Shown: in pieces, positions 22,630 through 31,314 of the stretch
Numbering within the stretch: the stretch's first letter is position 1
Layout of the letters: the number at the start of each line of letters is the position of its first letter
Assembly (NCBI GenBank): GCA_002320815.1
Contig: DCLA01000120.1
Span: 3,864 to 67,863, forward strand
Source of the DNA: Myxococcales bacterium UBA1660
GTDB taxonomy: Bacteria > Myxococcota_A > Polyangia > Polyangiales > Houyiibacteriaceae
Direction of reading: 5' to 3'
DNA length: 64,000 bases
Position numbers and translations under genes: made by a program
Notes under the pieces: generated by a model
Seen by the model: the letters and a program-made list of their open reading frames with translations, nothing else
Databases searched by the model: none
Told to the model about the DNA's origin: nothing

Positions 22630-25120
22630 GAGGAAGCGCCGGAGGGGGACGGGAGCACCGGTCGGGGGACCTCCCTCTCGGCCGCGCGCGCGTCGGAGGA
22701 GGCGACCGCCGCCCACGCTCATCGAGAAGGCGGCCTTCGCAGCTCTTGCAGCAACGTTGGTCCTCGGTCCGCAGCTCTTCGGAGGTGCGTTCCTGTGGGC
22801 GGCGTGGGTGAGCGTCGTCTCCGCGATGGTCGCGTTGGCACTGACGTCGGTGAGCGGACGGTCCGAGAGCTCGCCGTCGATGGCGGTCTGGGGGCTAGGG
22901 GGCGCAGTTTCGGTCACCGCCTTGCAGATGCTCCCCGTGCCGTCGGCCGTTCTCGCCTCGCTCTCCAGGCGACGGTACGAGGAGCTCGCGCGAAGTCTGG
23001 AGATCATCGACGGGGAGGCGCCGTCGTTCATCGCACCTACGATGGACCCGGGCGGGACCCAGCTCGCGTTCCTGACCGGGGCTGCCGTTCTCGCGGTCTA
23101 TCTCTCCGCCCGGAACCAGGTGCTCGCGGGGCACCGACGGAACGTGCTCATGGCGGTTGCCGGGGCGGCGGTCGTCATGGCGGTGATGGCGGGGTTGCAT
23201 GCAGCGGTCGGGTTGGACGCCGTGTTCGGTGTCTATCGGCCGACGCGAGCCCACGCTCACATCCTGGCGCCGTTGATGAACCAGAATCATCTCGCCGCTC
23301 TCCTGGCCACAGGTGCCCCCCTGTGTCTCGCTTTCGCTGTCGAGGCGTCCAAGAGCCCGCCGCAGCGGCTCGGTTGGGCGCTCGGCGGCCTATTCTGCGC
23401 CGTCCTCGTCCCCCTGACCGGATCCCGGGGAGGCGTGGTGGGACTCTTGATCGGGCTCTTCCTTTGGGCAGGAGGCGCGATCTGGCTGCGCCGCCGCAAA
23501 TCCGGGAGTGTCCGGGCAGGTCAGGTCTTCGCCGCGATGGCGGGGGTCCTCGCCGTCATTGGAGCTGGGGCTTACATGGGCGCCGAGACGATCCGGGGAG
23601 AGGTCGAGGCTGGCGACCTCAGCAAGCTCGAGATTGCAGCGGAGTCCCTCGGGCTCGCGCTGTCGTTCCCATTCTTCGGGGTGGGGCGTGGTGCCTTCTC
23701 CGTAGCGTTCCTCGACGCCGATGGCTCGGCGGGTCGATACACCCATGCGGAGAACCTGCCGGCTCAGTGGATCGTCGAGTGGGGGTGGCCCGTGGCAGTC
23801 GCGCTGATGCTGATCCTCGCGTGGGGCGTGTGGCGGAGCGCCAATCGAGTCCGTCGCTTGAGCAGCGTGGCGGCCGTGGCGGCCGTCGTCGGCCTCGTCG
23901 CGCACGAGATGGTGGACTTCAGCCTCGAACTGCCCGGGATGGCCATCGTCGGAAGCGCGCTTCTCGCGGCCTGCATCGAACCGTCGCCCCGTCGAGCCCA
24001 GTCCGAAGACGCTTCTACGGGCAGACGGTGGACCCCATGGGTGGTCTTGGCTCTTGGCGTGAGCTTGGCGGCCATCGGTGTTTTCGGTCACCCGAGCCGC
24101 CCCCACGATGAGGCTGAGCATCTCCTGCGGGCCAGTCGAGAGTCGACGCTGACGGACGAGCGACTGGAAGCCGCGTTGAAGGCACACCCCCTGGAACCCG
24201 GGGCCTTCATGGTCGCTGGCTACCGGCGGCTTCAAAGCCGCGAGCCAGACACCGCGGTCTATCTGAACCGGGCGATGGAGCTCGCACCCGGATGGCCGGG
24301 GCCACATCTGCTCGCAGCGGCCTGGTTGTCTCGAATGGGGCGGCCGGGGCAGGCCGTCTTGGAGATGCGCGCCGCCGAGGAACTCGTCCCGCTGGCATCG
24401 ATTCAGGTGGCGTGCGACTGGGCAGCCCGCGACCCAGACGAGGCCGCAGACCACCTCCTGGACGCCGCCCCTCGCGAGCAGGAGGCTTCCCTCGCCTTCC
24501 TGGAGCGGCTCCGCGCCTGCGCCCCGAACGACTCGGGGGTGGCGGTTGCCGTCGACGCTCGGCTCGGGGAGATCGACCCCGACCATCCAGGCATGACCCG
24601 CCGGCGAGCGGCCCAGGCCGAGACTCTGGCGGAGCGGCTCGACCTCCTTCGCCAAGCCCATGGGCGCCGACCCGACGACGCTGAACTCCGACTCGAGTTG
24701 GCGCGGGCTCTCCTCGACGCCGACGAGGCCGATGAGGCCAGCGAACTGCTGGCAGACACTGGAGCGGATGAGGCGACGTGGAGGCTTCGAGCGAGAGCTC
24801 GGCTGGACCTCGGCGACGAGGCGGGGTTCGCCGATGCCATCGGCCAGCTGCGTGGCCGGTCAGCTGGCTCGGGGCGCTCCCTCGCCGACGTCTACCGATT
24901 CGAGGGGCGACTGCGCGCGACTGCCGGTGACCGATCCCGCGCCCTTCGTGCATTTACCAAGGCAATGGAGCTCTACCCCTCGGCGGAGACCTACAGAGAA
25001 GCTGCCCGTGCGGCCGAGAGCCTCGGTCTCGGAGCACGGGCGGCGGCGACGTGGTCGCGCTCATGCGAGCTCTTCGGGAACGCCGAGGCGTGCCGCCGTG
25101 GGGCGTCTCCCGATGAATGA
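22604..25120 (+). CDS. O-antigen ligase/polymerase-like membrane protein fused to TPR domain
   Basis: An 838-residue protein whose ATG (22604) lies inside the end of the dehydratase gene. After an Arg-rich N-terminus (1-38), about ten or more membrane helices run to ~490. Within them is the Wzy_C/WaaL signature region (HAHILAPLMNQNHLAALL, then PLTGSRGGVVGLLIGL, FFGVGRGAFSVAF, YTHAENLPAQWIVEWGW). The asparagine-rich MNQNHLA and the SRGG loop are characteristic of this superfamily. Residues ~500-838 are soluble TPR-like repeats (AVYLNRAMELAPGWPGP, ALRAFTKAMELYPSAETY). WaaL and Wzy proteins are usually about 400-450 residues, so the C-terminal half is an added domain, probably periplasmic. It may polymerise or ligate the repeat unit; a second candidate lies at 28254. 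Confidence 0.88.
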   Translation: MDRPQNRPRRKRRRGTGAPVGGPPSRPRARRRRRPPPTLIEKAAFAALAATLVLGPQLFGGAFLWAAWVSVVSAMVALALTSVSGRSESSPSMAVWGLGGAVSVTALQMLPVPSAVLASLSRRRYEELARSLEIIDGEAPSFIAPTMDPGGTQLAFLTGAAVLAVYLSARNQVLAGHRRNVLMAVAGAAVVMAVMAGLHAAVGLDAVFGVYRPTRAHAHILAPLMNQNHLAALLATGAPLCLAFAVEASKSPPQRLGWALGGLFCAVLVPLTGSRGGVVGLLIGLFLWAGGAIWLRRRKSGSVRAGQVFAAMAGVLAVIGAGAYMGAETIRGEVEAGDLSKLEIAAESLGLALSFPFFGVGRGAFSVAFLDADGSAGRYTHAENLPAQWIVEWGWPVAVALMLILAWGVWRSANRVRRLSSVAAVAAVVGLVAHEMVDFSLELPGMAIVGSALLAACIEPSPRRAQSEDASTGRRWTPWVVLALGVSLAAIGVFGHPSRPHDEAEHLLRASRESTLTDERLEAALKAHPLEPGAFMVAGYRRLQSREPDTAVYLNRAMELAPGWPGPHLLAAAWLSRMGRPGQAVLEMRAAEELVPLASIQVACDWAARDPDEAADHLLDAAPREQEASLAFLERLRACAPNDSGVAVAVDARLGEIDPDHPGMTRRRAAQAETLAERLDLLRQAHGRRPDDAELRLELARALLDADEADEASELLADTGADEATWRLRARARLDLGDEAGFADAIGQLRGRSAGSGRSLADVYRFEGRLRATAGDRSRALRAFTKAMELYPSAETYREAARAAESLGLGARAAATWSRSCELFGNAEACRRGASPDE

Positions 25121-25130
25121 GCACTTCCCA

Positions 25131-25154
25131 CCCGGCAACTGTCCACTTGCCGGG
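25131..25154 (+). promoter_or_regulatory. Strong hairpin between the polymerase-like gene and the BY-kinase gene
   Basis: CCCGGCAA (25131-25138), an 8-nt loop, then TTGCCGGG (25147-25154), a perfect 8-bp stem. It starts 11 nt after the stop at 25120 and ends 36 nt before the GTG at 25190. There is no T-run, so it may protect or process the mRNA or reduce read-through. Confidence 0.4.
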
Positions 25155-25189
25155 CCCACTGCGTCATCGCAACCTCTCCGGCCGAACCC

Positions 25190-27346
25190 GTGAGCGAATC
25201 GACCAAACCCACCGGATCCTTCGACGTGCAGAGCCTGCTCCAGGCCCTGCTGCGCTATCGATGGCTCGTCCTCGCCTTGGTCACGCTCGGGACGGTGGCC
25301 GCTGCGCTCTACTCGATGCGGCTCCCCCGAATCTACGAGGCGCGCAGTACCCTGGAGTACGATCCCAACCCGATCCGTCCCCTGGGTCGGGAGGTCGAGG
25401 ACGTCGCCGACCCAGTGGGTAGCTTCTGGGCCTCTCGGGAATTCTTCGAGACCCAGAACCGAATCATCGCGAGCCGAGCGGTCGCCGAGCGAGTCGTGAC
25501 GCGCTTGGGACTACAGCACGATCGGGTCTTCTTCGGCGAGTCCGAAGCCGAGTTCGAGCCGCGGGAGGTGGAAGAGACGGCGCTTCGCCTACGCTCGATG
25601 ATCTCCGTCGAGCCGGTGGAGGGGACGCGGCTGGTGCAGGTCGTCGTGCAGCACGTCGAGCCCGAACGCGCCAAGATTCTCGCGAACGAGGTGTCGGCCG
25701 CCTACATCGACAAGACCATCGAGGACCGCATGGGTTCGACGGTGACGGCGCTCGACTGGCTCGGTCAGCAGCTGGACCAGCTCCGAGGGGAGCTGAACGA
25801 CGCGGAGCTCGCTCTGCATTCGTTCAAGGAGGAGCACAACATCCTCTCGGTTTCCATGGAGGACCGGCAGAACCTCGTCGCGAGCGAGATGGAGGCCTAC
25901 AACGCCGCGCTGACCGAGGTTCGGACACGCCGGATCAACCTCGCTGCCCGAGCACAACGGCTCCGGGCGGCGCTCTCCGACGACCCGCTGGAAGCGGATG
26001 CCTCGGTCCTCGAAGGGATGGAGGGGATCGCGGAGTTGCGCCAGGGCTTGCGAGAGAAGCTGGCGGAGCGGGAGGCTTTGAGCACCCGGTATGGACCGGC
26101 ACACCCGCAGATGGCTGCACTGAGCAACCAGATCTCGGAGCTGCGAACCCAACTCAGCCAGGAGCTGGCGATGGTGGCCGCGTCGGCCGAGGCCGATTTG
26201 ACGGAAGCTCGGAGGATCGAACAGGGTTTGGGCGGAGCCTTGGACGAGGCGCACGAGGCGGGGTTGGCCCTCAACCTTCGCGAGATCGAGTACGAGCGGC
26301 TCAACCGAGAGCGCGAGAACAAGGCGAAGCTCTACGAGGTCGTTCTCGCCAGAACGACCGAGACCAACCTGACTCGCATGCTTCGGAGTACGCACGTCCG
26401 ACAGGTGGACTCCGCGCTCACCCCTTCGGCGCCAGTGAGCCCCAACGTCCCGATGATCGTCGGTGCCGGTGTCGTCTTGGGCCTGCTCCTCGGTCTCATG
26501 CTGGCCCTGGGTCTCACGCTCCTCGACCGACGGCTCAAGACGCTTCGAGACGTCGAGAGCCTCGGTGCGACCGTGCTCGGCATCCTCCCCCGGATCGACG
26601 ACGAGACCGCTGCGAACATGCAGGTCGACCGAGACCTCCTGGTTCACCAGAAGCCGATGTCGACGGCCGCGGAGTGCGCTCGCACGATCCGAACGAACCT
26701 GATGTTCATGAATCCGGACTCCCCGCCGCGGAGTCTCCTCGTCACGAGTCCGACGCCGCGTGACGGGAAGACCACGGTGGCGACGAGCCTCGCCATCTCG
26801 ATCGCGCAGAGCGGAAGAAAGGTCCTGTTGATCGATACGGATCTGCGTCGACCGCGAGTTCACAAGGCGTTCGAGATTCCAGGGTCGATCGGGGCCACCT
26901 CGGTGATCATCGGCGAGAAGTCGCTGGGTGAAGCGGCGTCTCCGACGATGGTCGCGGGGCTCGACGTGTTGCCCTGCGGGCCCATTCCGCCGAACCCGTC
27001 GGAACTTCTCCACGGTCGAGGCTTCCAGCGTCTCTTGGCCGAGGCGAGAGAGAAGTACGACCGCGTCATCCTCGACAGCCCTCCGATCGGCGCGGTGACC
27101 GATGCCGCGATCATCGCGCCCCAGGTCGACGGGGTGATCGTCGTGGTCAAGGCCAACCGAACCACCCGGGACGGTCTCGTCGCGACGGTCCGGCAGCTTT
27201 CGAGCGTTGGGTCGGTGATCCTCGGATCCGTGGTGAACGACGTCGACCTCAAGGCGTCGTCTCACGGCGGCTACTATCAGTACTATCGGTACGACTACTA
27301 CGGCCCCGAAGTCCCCGCCGGCGACGGCCAGGGCGAGGCCGCATAG
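25190..27346 (+). CDS. Wzc-type chain-length regulator and BY-kinase
   Basis: A 718-residue inner-membrane protein controlling polymer length and export. GTG at 25190 has no clear ribosome site. The Wzz domain starts LLQALLRYRWLVLALV (TM1 about 22-45) and is followed by a long periplasmic coiled coil (about 150-400) and TM2 at about 420-442 (MIVGAGVVLGLLLGL). The cytoplasmic BY-kinase domain has Walker A SPTPRDGKTTVATSLA (~520), Walker A' KVLLIDTDLRRPR and Walker B YDRVILDSPP. The C-terminus carries the autophosphorylation cluster YYQYYRYDYYG (about 688-700). All kinase motifs are intact and the two modules are fused, as in E. coli Wzc. It should pair with the OPX protein at 17689 across the envelope. 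Confidence 0.95.
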   Translation: MSESTKPTGSFDVQSLLQALLRYRWLVLALVTLGTVAAALYSMRLPRIYEARSTLEYDPNPIRPLGREVEDVADPVGSFWASREFFETQNRIIASRAVAERVVTRLGLQHDRVFFGESEAEFEPREVEETALRLRSMISVEPVEGTRLVQVVVQHVEPERAKILANEVSAAYIDKTIEDRMGSTVTALDWLGQQLDQLRGELNDAELALHSFKEEHNILSVSMEDRQNLVASEMEAYNAALTEVRTRRINLAARAQRLRAALSDDPLEADASVLEGMEGIAELRQGLREKLAEREALSTRYGPAHPQMAALSNQISELRTQLSQELAMVAASAEADLTEARRIEQGLGGALDEAHEAGLALNLREIEYERLNRERENKAKLYEVVLARTTETNLTRMLRSTHVRQVDSALTPSAPVSPNVPMIVGAGVVLGLLLGLMLALGLTLLDRRLKTLRDVESLGATVLGILPRIDDETAANMQVDRDLLVHQKPMSTAAECARTIRTNLMFMNPDSPPRSLLVTSPTPRDGKTTVATSLAISIAQSGRKVLLIDTDLRRPRVHKAFEIPGSIGATSVIIGEKSLGEAASPTMVAGLDVLPCGPIPPNPSELLHGRGFQRLLAEAREKYDRVILDSPPIGAVTDAAIIAPQVDGVIVVVKANRTTRDGLVATVRQLSSVGSVILGSVVNDVDLKASSHGGYYQYYRYDYYGPEVPAGDGQGEAA

Positions 27347-27363
27347 ATCCTCGGGAGACCCCC

Positions 27364-28269
27364 TTGCAGCCCTCCGGAACCCCCATGGTGACGGTCATGA
27401 TGCCTTGCTATCAGGCAGCAGCGACTCTCCCCACTGCGCTCGCGTCCCTCCGCGTTCAGACGATGAGGGATTGGCGGTGTGTCTGCGTCGATGACGGATC
27501 GACGGACGAGACATGGAAGCTTCTGCGGGAGGCTGCGCAGCACGACGGACGCTTCGAGGTCCACCGCTTCCCGCAGAACCGGGGAAGGGGGGCGGCGCGC
27601 CAGTTTCTACTGGAGCGGGTCGAGACCTCGCTTCTCGCGTTCTTGGACGCCGATGATTGGATGTTCCCGACTCGTCTCGACCAGCAGGTCCGCCGGCTGA
27701 CGCGAGAGCCGGAACTCGCGGCCATCGGGTCGCCGATGGTGATCTTCGACGAAGACGAGAAGGCGGTCGGACTCGCCCCTGCGTATGCCCCGCGGCCGGG
27801 AATGTCATCTGGAACGTTCGACGTTCCCGTGCCCCCTGGTCTGAACTTTCCGGCGTCGATGATCCGCGCCGACCTCGCCCGCCGGGTCGGGTTCGACGAA
27901 CGTTTCCTTCGCTCGCAGGACAGTGACATGTTGTTGCGAGCACTGCTTGGCCGACGGGTCGCGGTGCTCGACGCCCCGGTCTACGCCTATCGGCGCGCGG
28001 CGATGACCCTTCCGAAGACGCTTGATGGGTATCGCTTTCGCATTCGGGCCCACGCGAAGCATCTCCGCGACTACCCGTCTGCGGTGGCGCCCACGATCGC
28101 GAAGACTCTGGCCAAGATGTTGGCGTACCGTGTCGCCGGTCTCGTTGGCCAGCAGGACCGGTTGATGGACCGGCGCTACGGGGCGATGACCCGCGAGGTA
28201 GAGCAGGCTTACCGAGCCGCCCATTCGATCGTCGAAGCGGGCCGCGAGACTGCGTGGACCAAGGACTGA
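27364..28269 (+). CDS. Glycosyltransferase family 2
   Basis: A 301-residue GT-A enzyme. TTG at 27364 has GGGAG 6 nt upstream; ATG at 27385 (MVTVMMP) is the alternative start. It has the N-terminal VTVMMPCYQAAATLPTAL, CVDDGSTDETW, the metal-binding FLDADDWMFP (DxD type), and SMIRADLARRVGFDERFLRS. It has no C-terminal membrane helices, so it is a soluble or peripheral transferase adding one sugar to the lipid-linked unit on the cytoplasmic face. It follows the BY-kinase by 17 nt and overlaps the next gene by 16 nt. Donor and linkage cannot be read from sequence. Confidence 0.9.
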   Translation: MQPSGTPMVTVMMPCYQAAATLPTALASLRVQTMRDWRCVCVDDGSTDETWKLLREAAQHDGRFEVHRFPQNRGRGAARQFLLERVETSLLAFLDADDWMFPTRLDQQVRRLTREPELAAIGSPMVIFDEDEKAVGLAPAYAPRPGMSSGTFDVPVPPGLNFPASMIRADLARRVGFDERFLRSQDSDMLLRALLGRRVAVLDAPVYAYRRAAMTLPKTLDGYRFRIRAHAKHLRDYPSAVAPTIAKTLAKMLAYRVAGLVGQQDRLMDRRYGAMTREVEQAYRAAHSIVEAGRETAWTKD

Positions 28270-29447
28270 ATTCCAGTATCGCGCCGATTGCGCGCGGTTG
28301 GATGGCCATGTGGGCCCTCCTGTTGCTCGGGATTCCGATCTATGTTTTTTCGTCTGGGCTCCCGCAGCCAGCCGACATGGGTCTCGCCCTCTTTCTCGGT
28401 ATCGCTGCGCTCACATGTCAGCGATATGTTCTATCGGACGAACGTCGGGTGGCCGTGCTCCTCGTTCAGTACGTCGTGTGGGTCGCCGTGGTGAACCTCA
28501 CGTGGTCGCTCTTGGTCGGCTATGAGCCCATGTTCTTTTTCTCTACGGCCTTCGCGATCTTCAATGCGGTCGTCCTCATTGGGTTTCTCGCCTTCGGGAG
28601 TAGAAGTCCGGCGCAGGTGCTTCGTGTTACCGGGCGCGCGACGGCGATCGCGTTGATGGCGCTCGGCGTACTTGCCGTCCTCCGCCCCGGAATGACGAAT
28701 GGCACCCGCCTTGTGCTGTTCTTCAACAACCCCAACCAGCTCGCGTACTACGCTCTCGGCGCCCTGACGGTCGTCATGCTCGCGCACCGCGGAAATCCTC
28801 TTTCTAGAGTGTTGCTCTTTGGTGCAATTGCGGCCGCCGGGTTTCTGATTTTTCGCACTTACTCGCGGGCCGCCCTCGGCGCGTACGCCGTGCTTTGTGC
28901 CGTGCCCTTCGTGCGCCGTCCGGTCTATATCCTGCTCGCGTGTCTTCCTTTATTGGTGATCGCGGTTCAATCGGAAGAGGCGATCAGCAGTGACCCGCTC
29001 TGGCAGCGGCGGGTCTCCGAAGCCGGTTCGCAAGAGTTCGGGGACTACATGGAAGACCGAGGCGTAGACCGACTCGTCCGGAACCCAGAGTACCTTCTCT
29101 TTGGCGCGGGCGAGGGGAAGTACTTGCGTTTTCATCCTCTCGGCTTGGAGTTGCACTCGAGCCTCGCTTCGATTCTCTTCTGTTATGGGCTGATCGGATT
29201 GATACTCATCGGAAGGGTGGCCATTGCGATCGCCAGAAGAGTGCCGGTCGATGTCGCGATGTATCTTCTGCCATCGGTCATCTACAGCCTCTTTCATAAC
29301 GGGATGAGATTCAGAATTTTTTGGCTCAGCATCTCGGTCGCGGCACTTCTTCCGCGGGTTCTGGCGAGCCCGCGCGAGCAGACCGAGTCTGAACCGCCGC
29401 TGCCCGCGGCGGAACCCTCCGCGTCTAGCCCCATACGGTGTGTCTGA
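28254..29447 (+). CDS. O-antigen polymerase/ligase-like membrane protein (Wzy candidate)
   Basis: A 397-residue polytopic protein with about ten membrane helices (MWALLLLGIPIYVFSSG, VLLVQYVVWVAVVNLTW, AALGAYAVLCAVPFV, SILFCYGLIGLILIG). The family fingerprint is RLVLFFNNPNQLAYYALG with TYSRAALGAY, and the large periplasmic loop contains LLFGAGEGKYLRFHPLGLE followed by LHSSLASILF, matching Wzy_C. GTG 28254 overlaps the GT2 gene; ATG 28302 would remove the first 16 residues. The gene is visibly more A+T-rich than its neighbours (T6 at 28346, CTTTTTC near 28536), as is common for polymerase genes. This is the better Wzy candidate by length; the fused protein at 22604 may be a ligase. Confidence 0.85.
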   Translation: MDQGLNSSIAPIARGWMAMWALLLLGIPIYVFSSGLPQPADMGLALFLGIAALTCQRYVLSDERRVAVLLVQYVVWVAVVNLTWSLLVGYEPMFFFSTAFAIFNAVVLIGFLAFGSRSPAQVLRVTGRATAIALMALGVLAVLRPGMTNGTRLVLFFNNPNQLAYYALGALTVVMLAHRGNPLSRVLLFGAIAAAGFLIFRTYSRAALGAYAVLCAVPFVRRPVYILLACLPLLVIAVQSEEAISSDPLWQRRVSEAGSQEFGDYMEDRGVDRLVRNPEYLLFGAGEGKYLRFHPLGLELHSSLASILFCYGLIGLILIGRVAIAIARRVPVDVAMYLLPSVIYSLFHNGMRFRIFWLSISVAALLPRVLASPREQTESEPPLPAAEPSASSPIRCV

Positions 29448-31298
29448 ATGTGCGGTATTTTTGGCGTTTGGTTTCTGGACGGCCGTCTCCCACGCGCGGG
29501 GGATGTCGAACGGGCACGCGACACGATGGTCAGCCGGGGTCCCGACGATGCGGGTATCCACATCGAGCCGGGGGTCGGGTTGGCCCATCGGCGCCTCTCG
29601 ATCATCGATCTGACGCCCGCCGGTCGGATGCCGATGGCCGACGAAGAGGAGACCACGTTTCTGGTATTCAATGGCGAGGTCTACAACTTTGCGGAGCTGC
29701 GGTCCGAGTTGGAGACGCTTGGTCATCGGTTCCGGACGCGCACGGATAGTGAAGTCGTCCTTCGCGGCTACCGCGAGTGGGGCGTGGAAGTCTTCAATCG
29801 CCTCGACGGGATGTTCGCCATCGGCATATGGGATCGCAGGCGGCAGGAGATGATCCTGGCGCGAGATGCTGCTGGCGAGAAACCTCTCTTCTATGCCTGG
29901 GACCGGCGGCGCCTGATCTTCGGCTCTACGCTGGACTCGATCCTCGCCTGGAAGGAGCCCTGGTCGGTCGATGAGGAGGCGGTCGGCGACTACCTCGGGT
30001 TCGGTTTCGTCCGCGCTCCTCGGACCGCCGTGAGCGGAGTACGGAAGATGCTGCCTGGCACCTACGCGGTCTTCTCCACGAGGGCTGAGCCGCGAGTCGG
30101 TACCCACTTCGCGATGTTGGACCCGGCTCGGGCAGGGGAGCAGGCGCTGAGCTTGGACGAGGTCGAGGACAGGGTTCGAACCGCGGTCCACAGCAGGTTG
30201 GTCGCGGACGTGCCTCTGGGGGCGTTCCTCTCGGGGGGGGTGGACTCGAGTTTGGTTTGCGCCCTCATCGCAAAGGCGCGGGAGGTTCGAACCTACACGA
30301 TTGGTTTCGACGACCCCCGGTACGACGAGAGCCGCCATGCGCGGGCAGTAGCTGAGCACTTGGGGCTGGAGAGTGTGACCCGGGTCATTTCCGAGGCCGA
30401 AGTCCTCGCCGAGGTCCCCGAAGTGTTGCGGGCTTTCGACGAGCCGATGGCCGACTATTCGGCGCTTCCCACGCTCGCCGTATCGCGGCTCGCCCGCAGC
30501 GAGGTCACGGTCGCAGTGACCGGCGATGGAGCGGACGAGCTCTTCGGTGGATACCGCTACTACAGTGCCGTCCGCGGTTTCGCGGCGTACGCTCGAGTAC
30601 CCGCCCCCCTCCGACGCGCCGTTGCGGCCGCGGCCGGCCGAGTTGCCATGTCTGATCGCGTCGACCGCGCGCTGCAACGCACGCGGTGTGCCGATGTCGC
30701 AGAGTTCTTTGCGAACAGCGGCTTCTTCAGAGGCGCTGTGGCTGGCGGCAGCCTCGGGGTGGTTCGACCTGACTTGGTCGGACGGGCGCCCGGCATCGTC
30801 GCGAGCTTCCACCGAGGCTCGTCGCCCCCCGCGGACCCGGTGGCCGCAGGAATGGCGTGGGACGTCGCGAACACCCTGCCGGAGGCATGGCTCTGCAAGG
30901 TCGACCGCTGTTCCATGGCGGTGAGTCTCGAGACTCGCGCACCTCTTCTCTCGAAGGACGTCATCCACCTCGCGCAACGGCTCCCGATGCGGGACAAGGT
31001 GCGGATCGACCAGCGCAAGGTGGTCTTACGTCGCCTGCTGAAGCGCTACCTCCCGGAAGAACTCGTCGACCGGCCCAAGCAGGGGTTCACGCCGCCCATG
31101 GCCCGCTGGATGCGGGGCGAGCTCGCTCCGCGCTTGGAGAAACTTCGGTCATCGGCCCTCGCGGAGCGAGGGCTGGTTTCCGCGGCGGGTCTGGGCTCGC
31201 TCGTGACCGAGCACGTGGACGGGCGCGCCGACCATGCCCAACTGCTGTGGTCGGTCTTGGCCCTCGACACCTGGATGACCGACCGCGGCCTGGCGTGA
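29448..31298 (+). CDS. asnB: Asparagine synthase-like amidotransferase (glutamine-hydrolysing)
   Basis: A 616-residue class II amidotransferase. Met1 is followed by the nucleophile Cys2 (MCGIFGVWFL), with MVSRGPDDAG, HRRLSIIDL and VFNGEVYNF of the glutaminase half. The synthetase half has the PP-loop FLSGGVDSSLV, TIGFDDPRYDESRHA, and TGDGADELFGGYRYY. It starts on the base following the stop at 29447. Within polysaccharide loci such proteins (WbpS, WbtH) amidate uronic acids rather than make asparagine; the uronate-forming pair at 18302-20586 makes that the likely job. A G8 run at 30233-30240 lies in the PP-loop codons. The gene converges on the GT4 gene with only 16 nt between. Confidence 0.92.
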   Translation: MCGIFGVWFLDGRLPRAGDVERARDTMVSRGPDDAGIHIEPGVGLAHRRLSIIDLTPAGRMPMADEEETTFLVFNGEVYNFAELRSELETLGHRFRTRTDSEVVLRGYREWGVEVFNRLDGMFAIGIWDRRRQEMILARDAAGEKPLFYAWDRRRLIFGSTLDSILAWKEPWSVDEEAVGDYLGFGFVRAPRTAVSGVRKMLPGTYAVFSTRAEPRVGTHFAMLDPARAGEQALSLDEVEDRVRTAVHSRLVADVPLGAFLSGGVDSSLVCALIAKAREVRTYTIGFDDPRYDESRHARAVAEHLGLESVTRVISEAEVLAEVPEVLRAFDEPMADYSALPTLAVSRLARSEVTVAVTGDGADELFGGYRYYSAVRGFAAYARVPAPLRRAVAAAAGRVAMSDRVDRALQRTRCADVAEFFANSGFFRGAVAGGSLGVVRPDLVGRAPGIVASFHRGSSPPADPVAAGMAWDVANTLPEAWLCKVDRCSMAVSLETRAPLLSKDVIHLAQRLPMRDKVRIDQRKVVLRRLLKRYLPEELVDRPKQGFTPPMARWMRGELAPRLEKLRSSALAERGLVSAAGLGSLVTEHVDGRADHAQLLWSVLALDTWMTDRGLA

Positions 31299-31314
31299 CG
31301 GCTCCTGGCGCCGT

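Noticed and set aside
21196..23031. 611-codon minus-strand frame across the dehydratase and polymerase-like genes
   Set aside because: Shadow frame with no domain or ribosome site.
28950..30977. 675-codon minus-strand frame across the polymerase and amidotransferase genes
   Set aside because: No family features; the plus-strand proteins are clear.
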